DNA from: Hyphomicrobiales bacterium
GTDB taxonomy: Bacteria > Pseudomonadota > Alphaproteobacteria > Rhizobiales > Rhizobiaceae
NCBI GenBank assembly: GCA_900473685.1
Contig: UCNE01000004.1
Coordinates: forward strand, 1-57,165
DNA: 57,165 nt
Reading direction: 5' to 3'
The notes under the pieces are model-generated. The model made no database searches. It saw only the letters and a list, made by a program, of their open reading frames with translations, and was not told the DNA's origin. The position numbers were made by a program, and so were the translations under genes. Every line of letters begins with the position of its first letter. Within the stretch, counting starts at the first letter, position 1. Below, piece after piece: positions 27,337-36,121 of the stretch.

Positions 27337-28590
27337 ATGAGCACAGCAGGTATCGGTTATTGTGATCCGAAAGACGGAGAGCGTCTTTCTTCTGAAAATT
27401 TATCACGCTTTGTCAAAGGTTTACCCGCGAAGGCTCAGATGGTTTTGCGCGGTCTCGTGCATATGCAAGCCGGTTGTCTGAAGCTCACCCTGCCGGACAG
27501 CCGTACCGTTGTCGTCAAGGGCAAGGCGCAGGGGCCAGTCGCCTCCGTCACTCTACACAATTGGAACCTGCTACAACGGGCGTTGACCGGCGGTACCATT
27601 GCCGTTGCTGAAAGCTATGTGGATGGTGACTGGGACAGCCCGGATGTCGGCGCGTTTCTGGAACTCTTTCTTGTCAACACCGATGTCGGCCGCAACTACT
27701 CCAACGGTGCACGCGGTGTGCTGCGGCTGGTGGAAAAATTCCGGCACTGGATGAACGCCAATACGAAATCCGGTTCGAAGAAGAATATCTCCGCCCATTA
27801 CGATCTCGGCAATGCGTTTTACAAACAATGGCTCGATCCGACGATGACCTATTCCTCGGCGCTTTATTCAACGGGCGCCAATGACTTGCAATCGGCCCAG
27901 CGCGCCAAATACAAGGCTTTGGCGGATGCCGCCGGCATCAAGGCCGGCCATCATGTGCTGGAGATTGGTTGCGGCTGGGGCGGTTTCGCAGAGTACGCCG
28001 CCAGCGAGATCGGTTGCAAGGTGACCGGATTGACGATCAGCCGCGAACAGCTGGCCTTTGCCAACGAGCGTATGAAAAAAGCGGGCCTGTCCGACAGGGT
28101 TGAGATAAAATTCCAGGATTATCGCGACGAGACGGGGCTCTACGACCGGATCGTTTCCATCGAGATGTTCGAGGCTGTCGGTGAAAAATACTGGCCGGCC
28201 TACTTTTCACAGTTGCAACGCTGCTTGAAGCCGGGTGGCAAGGCCGGGCTTCAGATCATTACCATCAAGCCGGAAGCCTATCAGGAATATCGCGCCAACC
28301 CGGATTTCATCCAGAAATATGTCTTCCCCGGCGGCATGCTGCCCACCCCGCAACATCTAATCGACCTTGGCCGCAAGGTGGGCTTGAAGATCAGTGGCGA
28401 TTTCGGTTTCGGGCTGGATTACGCCCGCACGCTGGCCGAATGGCGCGAGCGTTTCTGGAACGTCTGGGACAAGGTTGAACCGCTGGGTTTCGATATCCGC
28501 TTCAAGCGCCTCTGGGAATTCTACCTGTTCTATTGCGAAGCTGGTTTCCGTGCCAGGAATATCGATGTTAGACAGATCGTCTATGAATGA
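27337..28590 (+). CDS. cfa: Cyclopropane-fatty-acyl-phospholipid synthase
   Basis: A 417-residue SAM-dependent methyltransferase that adds a methylene bridge to unsaturated acyl chains of membrane lipids. The SAM motif is VLEIGCGWGGFAEYA; SAHYDLGN-type NISAHYDLGNAFYKQWLD and IVSIEMFEAVGEKYW are family signatures. An N-terminal lipid-binding segment precedes them. The length fits the longer Cfa-like group seen in ChrR-linked loci. It follows the DUF1365 remnant with about 110 nt and has its own AGGA site. Confidence 0.94.
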   Translation: MSTAGIGYCDPKDGERLSSENLSRFVKGLPAKAQMVLRGLVHMQAGCLKLTLPDSRTVVVKGKAQGPVASVTLHNWNLLQRALTGGTIAVAESYVDGDWDSPDVGAFLELFLVNTDVGRNYSNGARGVLRLVEKFRHWMNANTKSGSKKNISAHYDLGNAFYKQWLDPTMTYSSALYSTGANDLQSAQRAKYKALADAAGIKAGHHVLEIGCGWGGFAEYAASEIGCKVTGLTISREQLAFANERMKKAGLSDRVEIKFQDYRDETGLYDRIVSIEMFEAVGEKYWPAYFSQLQRCLKPGGKAGLQIITIKPEAYQEYRANPDFIQKYVFPGGMLPTPQHLIDLGRKVGLKISGDFGFGLDYARTLAEWRERFWNVWDKVEPLGFDIRFKRLWEFYLFYCEAGFRARNIDVRQIVYE

Positions 28591-28608
28591 GCCTGCAGCT
28601 GGTGATGG

Positions 28609-29451
28609 TCACACGGCCTGGGGATTGCGCTTCAACACCTCGACGGAATGGGCCGCTTTAGCCAGCGGCCGCGTTTTCCATCCGGTTGCTTTGTTGACCA
28701 GCCAGAAATACAGCCCGTAAGGCAAGAGGTTGAGCAGTTTCAAGGCATAGGTGAAGCGCTTCGGAAACGTGATTTCGAAACCGCTGCGTTTCAGGCCTTC
28801 TGCAATGCGATCGGCCGCCACCTCGGCGCTGACAAGGGCTGGCATCGGAAATTCGCTCGTTGCCGTTGCCGCTGTTTCGACGAAGCCGGGATTGATGATC
28901 TGCAGGCGGATACCGGTTTTGTCGAGGTCGAATTTCAGGCTTTCCGCCATATTGATCAGCGCCGCCTTGGTTGCCCCATAGGCAGCACTTGTCGGCAGCC
29001 CGCCATATCCGGTGGCGGACGAGACGATGGCGATCTGGCCGTGCCCCCTCGCCTTCATATGGCGCACTGCCGGCAACAGGCAGTTGACGGTGCCATGCAG
29101 GTTGACCGCAAAGGTCCTTTCGAAATCCTCGCGGTGCATGTCTTCCCCATGGACCGGCACGTAGACACCTGCATTGAGGATCGTAAGCACCATCGATCCA
29201 TGCTCGTATTCGATCGCCGCCAGAACCCGCTCCATATCCCGGGGATCGGTCACATCCCCGTCAAGCACGATGATCCTGCCAGGCCCGGGTGATTCATGCT
29301 GCAGTCTGACCAGTTTTTCGTGATCGCGCGCGGTGACAACGACGTTAAAACCGTCCCTGGCCAGCCGGAGCGCCAAAGCCCGGCCGATACCTGAGCTTGC
29401 TCCCGTGACCCAGGCCAGACCCATTTCGGGGTGTGCGACAAAATCGGTCAT
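28609..29451 (-). CDS. Short-chain dehydrogenase/reductase
   Basis: A 280-residue NAD(P)-dependent enzyme. TGASSGIGRALALRL binds the nucleotide, NAGVYV follows, and the catalytic motif is AAYGATKAAL (YxxxK). I choose the ATG at 29451, preceded by AAAGGA; the upstream frame lacks a site. The C terminus has a hydrophobic stretch (LLNLLPYGLYFWLV), as in membrane-near SDRs. It converges with cfa and shares its locus with chrR; SDR genes of this kind belong to the sigmaE-ChrR regulon of Rhodobacter. Confidence 0.9.
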   Translation of the reverse strand: MTDFVAHPEMGLAWVTGASSGIGRALALRLARDGFNVVVTARDHEKLVRLQHESPGPGRIIVLDGDVTDPRDMERVLAAIEYEHGSMVLTILNAGVYVPVHGEDMHREDFERTFAVNLHGTVNCLLPAVRHMKARGHGQIAIVSSATGYGGLPTSAAYGATKAALINMAESLKFDLDKTGIRLQIINPGFVETAATATSEFPMPALVSAEVAADRIAEGLKRSGFEITFPKRFTYALKLLNLLPYGLYFWLVNKATGWKTRPLAKAAHSVEVLKRNPQAV

Positions 29452-29478
29452 CGGGGGTCCTTTCACTGCTTCATCGCG

Positions 29479-29498
29479 GATCCCGGAAGCCGGGATCA
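29479..29498. promoter_or_regulatory. Inverted repeat in the SDR promoter region
   Basis: GATCCCGG-AAG-CCGGGATC, a perfect 8-bp inverted repeat just upstream of the SDR. Its right arm overlaps a minus-strand TGATCC like the two sigmaE-type promoters nearby, but no TA-type -10 sits at the same spacing. It may be an operator or a hairpin. Confidence 0.35.
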
Positions 29499-29573
29499 CC
29501 AAACAATACGCATTGAAATGCAGTTTGTTCCCGCATTCTGGCCAATGTTCGGCGGGCCCATCAGCCGATCATG

Positions 29574-30221
29574 TCAGCCGATCATATCACCGAGCAATTG
29601 TCTCCATGATCCAGTCAGCTTGACCGGTGCCTGCGAGACGGAAAAGCTGATGCATGGACATTTTGCTTCTGCCATGGGGCGGTGGTCGATGCTTTCGTCC
29701 GCCACGGATATGTCCCCTTTGGCAAAGCGTCCGCGGGTATCGTTGAAGGCGCCGTCGAGAACAAGCGCAAGTTCGTAGCCTTCATGCGTATGGGCCGGAA
29801 TCACCCGGCCTGGCTTCAGCCAGAAGAAGCTGACATCGCAGCCGTCGATTCTCCCGAGACTGTATTCCTTGAAGCCTGGCAGTTTTCTTTTCCAGGGGAT
29901 TTCAGCGGCATCGATCCCGGCAAAATCGCGAATGGCTTTGGGAAAATGCGGGGTTGCTGGCGAAGCTGGTGCTGTATCTGCCAGTGCAAGAGGAACTGCT
30001 GCGAAAACGGCTCTCAGCGCTTCGTCTCTTGACGTCAGAGAAACCGGTTCCATGCGTTCCAGTATATCGCCGGCAACTGTTTCGTACTCCGTGACCTTGA
30101 GCCTATTGACGGATTGCATCTCGAGATGGGCTTCTACGAGCACGCGCGCCGGCTCCGGCAGGATGCCCGCAGCATACCGTGCCATCAAGGCATCGACTGT
30201 ATCCAGCTGAACGTCAGCCAT
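29574..30221 (-). CDS. ChrR-like cupin anti-sigma factor lacking the zinc cysteines
   Basis: A 215-residue protein matching ChrR over its length: an N-terminal anti-sigma domain (DALMARYAAGILPEPARVLV) and a C-terminal cupin with the metal ligands of PAHTHEGYELALVLDG. In Rhodobacter ChrR the anti-sigma domain binds zinc through an HxxxCxxC cluster. Here the same place reads HLEMQSVN, so both cysteines are replaced. No ECF sigma gene lies upstream; the gene has its own TGATCC-N18-TAATG promoter. It could bind a sigma factor encoded elsewhere or work only as a cupin sensor. Confidence 0.8.
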   Translation of the reverse strand: MADVQLDTVDALMARYAAGILPEPARVLVEAHLEMQSVNRLKVTEYETVAGDILERMEPVSLTSRDEALRAVFAAVPLALADTAPASPATPHFPKAIRDFAGIDAAEIPWKRKLPGFKEYSLGRIDGCDVSFFWLKPGRVIPAHTHEGYELALVLDGAFNDTRGRFAKGDISVADESIDHRPMAEAKCPCISFSVSQAPVKLTGSWRQLLGDMIG

Positions 30222-30271
30222 TGATTTGATTTACCTGTTTTGCCGCAGAAGCGCGGCGGAAACTATCGCCT

Positions 30272-30300
30272 CATTACGCCAAGGGTCAAGAATTGGATCA
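30272..30300 (-). promoter_or_regulatory. ECF sigmaE/ChrR-type promoter upstream of chrR
   Basis: On the minus strand TGATCC, an 18-nt spacer and TAATG, about 55 nt before the chrR start. Motif and spacing are the same as upstream of the photolyase gene, which ties the two transcription units to one sigma factor. Confidence 0.65.
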
Positions 30301-30533
30301 CGCCGTTTGTGAGACGGCATCGACCACTTTTGGGTCGATTTTTGCCCATCATGGCGCTGAGTTGAAACGCTATTTCTTGCTTCAAGGGCACAGGGGGCCG
30401 AAAAGGCGCTATGATTTCGGTATGTTGAACTGTGGGGCTTGTCTGGCTGACGCAGTTTGCTCATTTGCTGTTAAGTCGCCATCAGATTCAGGTGTGTGCC
30501 TGAGACAATTGCCCGCAGCCAAGAGGTTCGCTC

Positions 30534-31574
30534 ATGTCCGTTCTGCCCTCAGTTCTCGAAGCTATCGGAAATACGCCGCTGATCCGTCTCAAAGGCGCTT
30601 CGGAAGCGACCGGATGCACCATTCTCGGCAAGGCGGAATTTCTCAATCCGGGCCAGTCGGTCAAGGATCGCGCCGCATTGTCGATCATCCGGCATGCCGA
30701 AAAATCCGGCCAGTTAAAGCAGGGTGGCGTCATCGTCGAAGGCACCGCCGGCAATACCGGTATCGGTCTGGCGCTGGTTGCCCAGGCGCTTGGCTATCGC
30801 ACGGTCATCGTCATTCCCGAGACGCAGAGCCAGGAAAAGAAGGATGCGCTGCGCCTCCTGGGAGCCGAACTCATCGAAGTTCCCGCCGTCCCCTACAAGA
30901 ACCCCAACAACTACGTGAAACTGTCCGGCCGCCTTGCAGCCGAATTGGCAAAGACCGAGCCGAATGGCGCGATCTGGGCCAACCAGTTCGATAATGTCGC
31001 CAATCGTGATGCTCATGTCGAAACCACCGCGCCGGAAATCTGGCGCGATACCGATGGCAAGGTTGATGGCTTCGTCTGCGCGGTCGGCTCCGGCGGCACC
31101 CTGGCCGGCGTGGCGCTCGGGCTTAAAGCGAAAAACCCGGACATCAAGATTGCTATCGCCGATCCGGAAGGCGCAGCCCTCTACAATTTTTATGCCCATG
31201 GCGAGCTGAAATCGTCTGGTGGGTCGATCACGGAGGGTATCGGCCAGGGGCGCATCACCGCCAATCTCGAAGGTTTTACGCCGGATTTCGCCTATCAGAT
31301 ACCGGATGCCGAAGCCGTACAGCTGGTGTTCGATCTCGTTGAAAAGGAAGGCATCTGCGTCGGCGGTTCTTCCGGAATCAACATTGCCGGAGCCATTCGC
31401 CTGGCAAAAGATCTGGGACCGGGACATACCATCGTGACGATCCTCTGCGACTATGGTAACCGCTATCAGTCGAAACTGTTCAACCCGGCATTTCTAAAGT
31501 CCAAGGGCCTTCCTGTACCGGCCTGGCTGACCCGGAACTCCGGAATAACGGTCCCATACGAACCCGCCGGATAA
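30534..31574 (+). CDS. cysK: Cysteine synthase (O-acetylserine sulfhydrylase)
   Basis: A 346-residue PLP enzyme making cysteine from O-acetylserine and sulfide. The PLP lysine is in GQSVKDRAAL, the substrate loop is EGTAGNTGIGL, and the phosphate-binding loop is GSGGTLAGV. The GGSSGINIAGA segment near the end is typical. At 346 residues it is slightly longer than classical CysK, as in alphaproteobacterial forms. It opens a plus-strand operon with alaX (7 nt apart), sseA and a GNAT gene. Confidence 0.94.
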   Translation: MSVLPSVLEAIGNTPLIRLKGASEATGCTILGKAEFLNPGQSVKDRAALSIIRHAEKSGQLKQGGVIVEGTAGNTGIGLALVAQALGYRTVIVIPETQSQEKKDALRLLGAELIEVPAVPYKNPNNYVKLSGRLAAELAKTEPNGAIWANQFDNVANRDAHVETTAPEIWRDTDGKVDGFVCAVGSGGTLAGVALGLKAKNPDIKIAIADPEGAALYNFYAHGELKSSGGSITEGIGQGRITANLEGFTPDFAYQIPDAEAVQLVFDLVEKEGICVGGSSGINIAGAIRLAKDLGPGHTIVTILCDYGNRYQSKLFNPAFLKSKGLPVPAWLTRNSGITVPYEPAG

Positions 31575-31581
31575 GCATCTC

Positions 31582-32328
31582 ATGACAACGACTGCCCTTT
31601 TTCGCGACGATTTCTACCTTTCAACCACGGAGGCGATCGTCACGGGAATGCGGGAAGACGGTGGCATCGAACTCGATCAGACCTGCTTTTACGCAACCTC
31701 GGGTGGCCAGCCCGGCGATAACGGCTTTTTCGAGCGCGCCGACGGCAGCCGCATCGAGATCGCAACGACGCGCCACGGCGATACCAAGGACGTCATCATC
31801 CATGTGCCGGCAGCGGATCAGCCATCCGTGCTGGCCGGTGAAAAGCTGGTCCTGCATATCGACTGGCCGCGCCGCTACAAGCTGATGCGCATGCACACGG
31901 CCTGCCATCTTCTCTCCGTCGTCTGCCAATATCCGATTACTGGAGCAGCCGTTGGTGAGGATGAGAGCCGCGTCGATTTCGACATGAGCGAAACCATCGA
32001 CAAGGACGCGGTCACGGCCGCGATGATGGCGCTTGTCGAAGGCAATCATCCAATCTATTTGCAATGGATCACCGACGCCGAACTCGCGGCCAATCCGGAT
32101 ATCGTCAAGTCGAAGAATGTCCGCCCACCGATGGGCTTGGGCCGCGTCAGCCTTGTCTGCATTGGCGAGAACGCCGCGATCGATAGCCAGCCCTGTGGCG
32201 GCACGCATGTGTCGGAAACCCAGGAAGTGGGCGCAATCTACATCGCCAAGATCGAAAAAAAGGGCAAGGAAAACCGGCGCTTTCGTATCCGTTTCGGAAC
32301 GCCGGACGCTACGTCCACGGGAGAATAA
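31582..32328 (+). CDS. Alanyl-tRNA editing protein (AlaX type)
   Basis: A 248-residue free-standing editing domain that removes mischarged serine or glycine from tRNA-Ala. The zinc site is complete: HTACH (residues around 111-115) and CGGTH near the C terminus. The N-terminal beta-barrel resembles the end of AlaRS catalytic/editing linker (CFYATSGGQPGDNG). It lies 7 nt after cysK and 4 nt before sseA, so it is cotranscribed with sulfur metabolism genes. Confidence 0.92.
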   Translation: MTTTALFRDDFYLSTTEAIVTGMREDGGIELDQTCFYATSGGQPGDNGFFERADGSRIEIATTRHGDTKDVIIHVPAADQPSVLAGEKLVLHIDWPRRYKLMRMHTACHLLSVVCQYPITGAAVGEDESRVDFDMSETIDKDAVTAAMMALVEGNHPIYLQWITDAELAANPDIVKSKNVRPPMGLGRVSLVCIGENAAIDSQPCGGTHVSETQEVGAIYIAKIEKKGKENRRFRIRFGTPDATSTGE

Positions 32329-32332
32329 ATCG

Positions 32333-33187
32333 ATGACCGAACAGAAAAGCGCCTTCGTCGTTTCCGCCGATTGGCTCGAGCAGCGTCTCAACGATCCATC
32401 CATCAAAATCCTCGATGCTGCCTGGTATCTGCCGGCACAGAAGCGGGATCCCAAGGCCGAATATGCGGCCGGCCACATTCCCGGCGCGGTTTTTTACGAT
32501 CAGGACGCTATCGCCGATCTGACCAGCGGCCTGCCGCACACCATTCCGTCGCCGGAATCCTTTGCAGAATCAGTGGGCAAGCTCGGGATCAGCGAGACCG
32601 ACACGATCGTCGTCTATGACGGCCCCGGCATCTTCACTGCGCCGCGCGTCTGGTGGCTGCTGCGCACGATGGGGGCGAAGTCGGTCTTTGTACTGGATGG
32701 CGGCATCGATGGCTGGAAAGCCGAAGGCCGCCCCGTCACCACGGAAGTCCCCCGGCCCGCCCCGGCTATATTCCATCCGAAGTTTAACGCCAGCGTTGTG
32801 ACCTCCTTTGCACAAATGCGCGACATCGTCGCCGCCGGCTCCCGCCAGATTGCCGATGCGCGCGGTGCAGCACGTTTTACCGGCGAGGAAGCCGAACCGA
32901 GAGCCGGCATGCGATCCGGCCATATGCCGGGCGCCAGAAGCCTGCCCTCCGGTGTTTTCTCGACGGGCGGCAAGTTCAAATCGCTCGACGCTTTGCGTGA
33001 AACGATAGAGGCGGCCGGTATTGATCTCGACAAGCCGGTCGTCACGTCCTGCGGTTCTGGTGTCACCGCGGCGATCATCATGCTGGCGCTGCAATCGCTG
33101 GGCCATACGGACAATACGCTCTATGATGGCTCCTGGTCCGAATGGGGCAGCCGGACAGATACGCCGGTCGTGACCGGGAAAGAATGA
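32333..33187 (+). CDS. sseA: 3-mercaptopyruvate sulfurtransferase
   Basis: A 284-residue double-rhodanese protein transferring sulfur from 3-mercaptopyruvate to thiols or cyanide. The first, inactive rhodanese domain contains YAAGHIPGAVFYDQD; the second has the active-site loop CGSGVTA with the CGSGV(T/S)A sequence specific for mercaptopyruvate rather than thiosulfate. I start at 32333; the longer frame runs antiphase through alaX. The TGA overlaps the ATG of the next gene. Confidence 0.94.
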   Translation: MTEQKSAFVVSADWLEQRLNDPSIKILDAAWYLPAQKRDPKAEYAAGHIPGAVFYDQDAIADLTSGLPHTIPSPESFAESVGKLGISETDTIVVYDGPGIFTAPRVWWLLRTMGAKSVFVLDGGIDGWKAEGRPVTTEVPRPAPAIFHPKFNASVVTSFAQMRDIVAAGSRQIADARGAARFTGEEAEPRAGMRSGHMPGARSLPSGVFSTGGKFKSLDALRETIEAAGIDLDKPVVTSCGSGVTAAIIMLALQSLGHTDNTLYDGSWSEWGSRTDTPVVTGKE

Positions 33188-33759
33188 TCAGCATGACCGA
33201 GGGCAAAGCAGCCGAAGCACTCGACGTTCGCGTCACCGAATTGGAGATGACCGCACCGCCCAAGCAGAGCCTGCCGGTGCCGGTCAATATCCAGACTGCG
33301 ATCATGCGCGTTCCGGAAATCCCGCTGCCTTTCTACCGGTTTCTCTATCTGCAGGTCGGCAAGCGCTGGAACTGGGTCGACCGGCTACGGATGAGTGATG
33401 TGGACCTGACGGCCGCATTGCATGACAAGCGCAATGCCGTAACCGTGCTTTACGTCAACGGTGCGCCGGCGGGATTTTTCGAACTGCTGCAGGTGGATGG
33501 GGACACCGTCGAACTCTCCCATTTCGGCATGTTCGAACATGCGCTTGGCCTCGGTCTCGGCAAATGGTTTCTGCTGCAGACGCTCTATGCCGCCTGGAGT
33601 TCAAATCCGAAAACGGTCCGCGTTGCGACCAACACGCTCGATCATCCCCGCGCGCTGCAACTCTATCAGCGGTTCGGCTTTTCCCCGGTCTCGACCCATG
33701 ATGCGACAGTGCAGCCCCTTGGTGACGACGAACTTCTGGCGCTGGCCCAGAGCCTGTGA
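33184..33759 (+). CDS. GNAT family N-acetyltransferase
   Basis: A 191-residue acetyl-CoA-dependent acetyltransferase. The acetyl-CoA-binding region is LGLGLGKWFLLQTLYAAW, followed by VRVATNTLDHPRALQLYQRF, the usual motif A/B layout; the C terminus FGFSPVSTHD fits. The ATG overlaps the sseA stop by 4 nt, with a second possible ATG 3 codons in. It is the last gene of the cysK operon. Substrate unknown. Confidence 0.88.
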   Translation: MISMTEGKAAEALDVRVTELEMTAPPKQSLPVPVNIQTAIMRVPEIPLPFYRFLYLQVGKRWNWVDRLRMSDVDLTAALHDKRNAVTVLYVNGAPAGFFELLQVDGDTVELSHFGMFEHALGLGLGKWFLLQTLYAAWSSNPKTVRVATNTLDHPRALQLYQRFGFSPVSTHDATVQPLGDDELLALAQSL

Positions 33760-33841
33760 CATTGGAATCGGCAAGAATCGGGTGTCGCACCTAGCTGCCG
33801 CATGGCATTTCCTCAGGCATTGAAGCCGGAGGACCTTTGAG

Positions 33842-34312
33842 ATGCCACTGCGTTATACACCAATGCCAAGCGCCCTTGCCGCGCGCTATCGCCGCCGCGA
33901 GCCGGACGCCTATGGCCTGACACCTGAAATCCATGTCTCCGATGGTATCGGCATGCCCTGCCGCCATTGTCTCGCCAATATCAAGGCCGGGGATAGTTAT
34001 CTCATCCTCGCCTATCGTCCTTTTCCCGAACTCCAGCCCTATGCGGAAACCGGGCCGATTTTCCTGCATGCGGAAGAATGCGATGCCTATGCCGGTGGCG
34101 CTGCCGTTCCGCCGATCCTGACGACCAGCAAGGATTACCTGCTACGCGGCTATAGCGAGGACAATCGGATCGTCTACGGCAGCGGCTCTGTCGTTCCGGT
34201 GGCCGATATCAACACACGTGCCGCAGAGCTGCTGCACCGCCCCGAGATCGCCTATATTCACGTGCGCTCGGCACGCAACAATTGCTACCAATGCCGCATT
34301 GAAAACGCATGA
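33842..34312 (+). CDS. DUF1203 domain protein
   Basis: A 156-residue cytosolic protein that covers the DUF1203 family: CRHCLANIKAGDSYLILAYR near residue 40, GPIFLHAEECDAY around 77, and a C-terminal RNNCYQCRI. Conserved cysteines (CRHC, CYQC) could bind a metal. AGGACCTTTGAG lies before the ATG. It follows the cysK operon with 82 nt and ends at a strong terminator. Function unknown. Confidence 0.82.
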   Translation: MPLRYTPMPSALAARYRRREPDAYGLTPEIHVSDGIGMPCRHCLANIKAGDSYLILAYRPFPELQPYAETGPIFLHAEECDAYAGGAAVPPILTTSKDYLLRGYSEDNRIVYGSGSVVPVADINTRAAELLHRPEIAYIHVRSARNNCYQCRIENA

Positions 34313-34315
34313 AAA

Positions 34316-34341
34316 ACGGGGCCGGACATTCCCGGCCCCGT
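34316..34341. terminator. Bidirectional terminator between DUF1203 gene and ald
   Basis: A perfect 10-bp GC-rich stem ACGGGGCCGG / CCGGCCCCGT with 6-nt loop, 4 nt past the DUF1203 stop and 25 nt from the ald stop. An A-run on the left serves as U-run for the minus strand. Confidence 0.8.
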
Positions 34342-34366
34342 CGCTGATTTTGTTCCCCGCCTAAGC

Positions 34367-35485
34367 TCAGGCGATCTTCAGTGCGGCTTCCGGCGCATGG
34401 CTCTCATAGCCGAGTGCTTCGGCCACAGCTTTGTTGGTCACCCGGCCCTTGTGAACGTTGAGGCCGGCACGCAGATGCCGGTCTTCCGCAATCGCCTTGA
34501 GGCCACGATCGGCCAGCTGCAGGCCGTAGAACAGTGTCGCGTTGTTGAGCGCATGGGCGGAGGTTACCGGAACTGCGCCGGGCATGTTGGCGACGCAATA
34601 ATGCACGATGCCATCGACTTCATAGGTCGGATCGGAATGTGTCGTCGCATGCGATGTCTCGAAGCAGCCGCCCTGATCAATGGCGACATCGACGATGACG
34701 GCGCCCTTCTTCATGCCGGACAGCATTTCGCGCGTCACCAGTTTCGGCGCTGCGGCACCGGGGATCAGCACGGCGCCAATGACGAGATCGGCCGAGAAAA
34801 CTTCTTCTTCCAGCGCGTCGATGGTTGAAAACCGGGTGTGGACGCGGCCGGTAAACAGATCATCGAGTTGGCGCAGGCGTGGGATGGACCGGTCGAGAAT
34901 GCTGACATCGGCGCCAAGGCCGACCGCCATGCGTGCCGCGTGCAGCCCGACGACGCCGCCGCCGATGACTGTAACCTTGGCGGGCAGCACGCCTGGCACC
35001 CCGCCGAGCAGGATACCACGGCCACCATTGGCTTTTTGCAGCGACGTTGCGCCGGCCTGGATGGCCAGCCGTCCTGCCACTTCCGACATCGGCGCCAGCA
35101 GCGGCAGGCCGCCACGATCGTCGGTAACCGTTTCATAGGCGATTGCCGTGACGCCGGAGCCGAGAAGGCCCTTGGTCTGCTCCGGATCCGGGGCAAGATG
35201 CAAATAGGTGTAGAGGATTTGACCATCGCGAAGCTGCGCCCATTCGGACGGCTGCGGCTCCTTGACCTTGACGATCATGTCGGATTTTTCAAAGACTTCC
35301 TTGGCAGTGGCGACGATTTTTGCGCCCGCTGCCCGATAGCTGTCGTCTTCCGCGCCAATGCCTGCGCCCGCCTTCGTTTCGATGATCACCTCGTGGCCAT
35401 GCGCCACATACTCCCTCACCGATCCGGGCGTCAGACCGACACGATATTCATGGTTTTTGATTTCCTTCGGGCAACCGACACGCAT
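34367..35485 (-). CDS. ald: Alanine dehydrogenase
   Basis: A 372-residue NAD-dependent enzyme interconverting L-alanine and pyruvate plus ammonia. [17 protein letters not shown] is the N-terminal substrate motif, [10 protein letters not shown] carries a catalytic lysine, the Rossmann motif is [15 protein letters not shown], and [14 protein letters not shown] is a family signature. It is divergent from an Lrp-type regulator that probably activates it in response to alanine. Confidence 0.96.
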   Translation of the reverse strand: MRVGCPKEIKNHEYRVGLTPGSVREYVAHGHEVIIETKAGAGIGAEDDSYRAAGAKIVATAKEVFEKSDMIVKVKEPQPSEWAQLRDGQILYTYLHLAPDPEQTKGLLGSGVTAIAYETVTDDRGGLPLLAPMSEVAGRLAIQAGATSLQKANGGRGILLGGVPGVLPAKVTVIGGGVVGLHAARMAVGLGADVSILDRSIPRLRQLDDLFTGRVHTRFSTIDALEEEVFSADLVIGAVLIPGAAAPKLVTREMLSGMKKGAVIVDVAIDQGGCFETSHATTHSDPTYEVDGIVHYCVANMPGAVPVTSAHALNNATLFYGLQLADRGLKAIAEDRHLRAGLNVHKGRVTNKAVAEALGYESHAPEAALKIA

Positions 35486-35642
35486 CTTCGCGTTCCTCTC
35501 CTATGCGGCTTACGCCTTTGTTGTTTTGCCCGCGTAGCGAAACAGAAAGATCATCGCATGTCCTTGCAAAATGATAGACCGATCTCGTAATATTTCGCAG
35601 ACTATTGCGTTTTCAATGAAAAATTCGAAGGATATTCGAGTG

Positions 35643-36101
35643 ATGGCAATGGATGCGATTGATGCTGCGATCCTGCGGATTCTTCAGCAGAATGGCCGGA
35701 TCGCCAATGCCGAACTGGCCGAAAAAGTCGGCCTGTCGGCATCCGCTTGCTCCCGCCGAGTCGATATTCTCGAGAAATCCGGCGTCATCAGCGGCTATCA
35801 CGCCCGCCTGTCGCACAAGGCGCTCGATTACCGGATCATGGTCATCGTCCACATCTCGCTGTCAGGCCAGTTTGCCAAGACGTTGACGGAGTTCGAGGCG
35901 GCAGTAAAGCTCTGTCCGAATGTCCTGGTCTGTTACCTGATGTCGGGAGAATATGACTATATCCTGCGCGTTGCTGCCAAGGACCTGGAAGACTATGAGC
36001 GCATCCATCGGGACTGGCTTTCGGCCTTGCCCCATGTGGTCAAGATCAATTCCAGCTTTTCGCTTCGCGAAATTATCGACCGGCCGAATGTCGGTGTCTG
36101 A
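35643..36101 (+). CDS. Lrp/AsnC family transcriptional regulator of ald
   Basis: A 152-residue Lrp-type regulator. The N-terminal helix-turn-helix is AAILRILQQNGRIANAELAE then SACSRRVDILEKSG, and the RAM effector domain follows (VCYLMSGEYDYILRVAAKD). The start at 35643 has AAGGA before it and gives the normal Lrp beginning; upstream ATGs at 35571 and 35616 add non-conserved residues. Divergence from ald suggests an AldR-like activator using alanine as effector. Confidence 0.9.
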   Translation: MAMDAIDAAILRILQQNGRIANAELAEKVGLSASACSRRVDILEKSGVISGYHARLSHKALDYRIMVIVHISLSGQFAKTLTEFEAAVKLCPNVLVCYLMSGEYDYILRVAAKDLEDYERIHRDWLSALPHVVKINSSFSLREIIDRPNVGV

Positions 36102-36121
36102 CGAGGCCGCGGCAGGGCTGG

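Noticed and set aside
29561..29585. Tandem copy of TCAGCCGATCAT at the chrR stop codon
   Set aside because: Only two copies with a 13-nt period; probably a slip duplication without function.
30293..30994. A 233-codon plus-strand frame upstream of cysK, tested as a possible ECF sigma factor
   Set aside because: No sigma-2 or sigma-4 pattern; it overlaps the cysK start in another frame.
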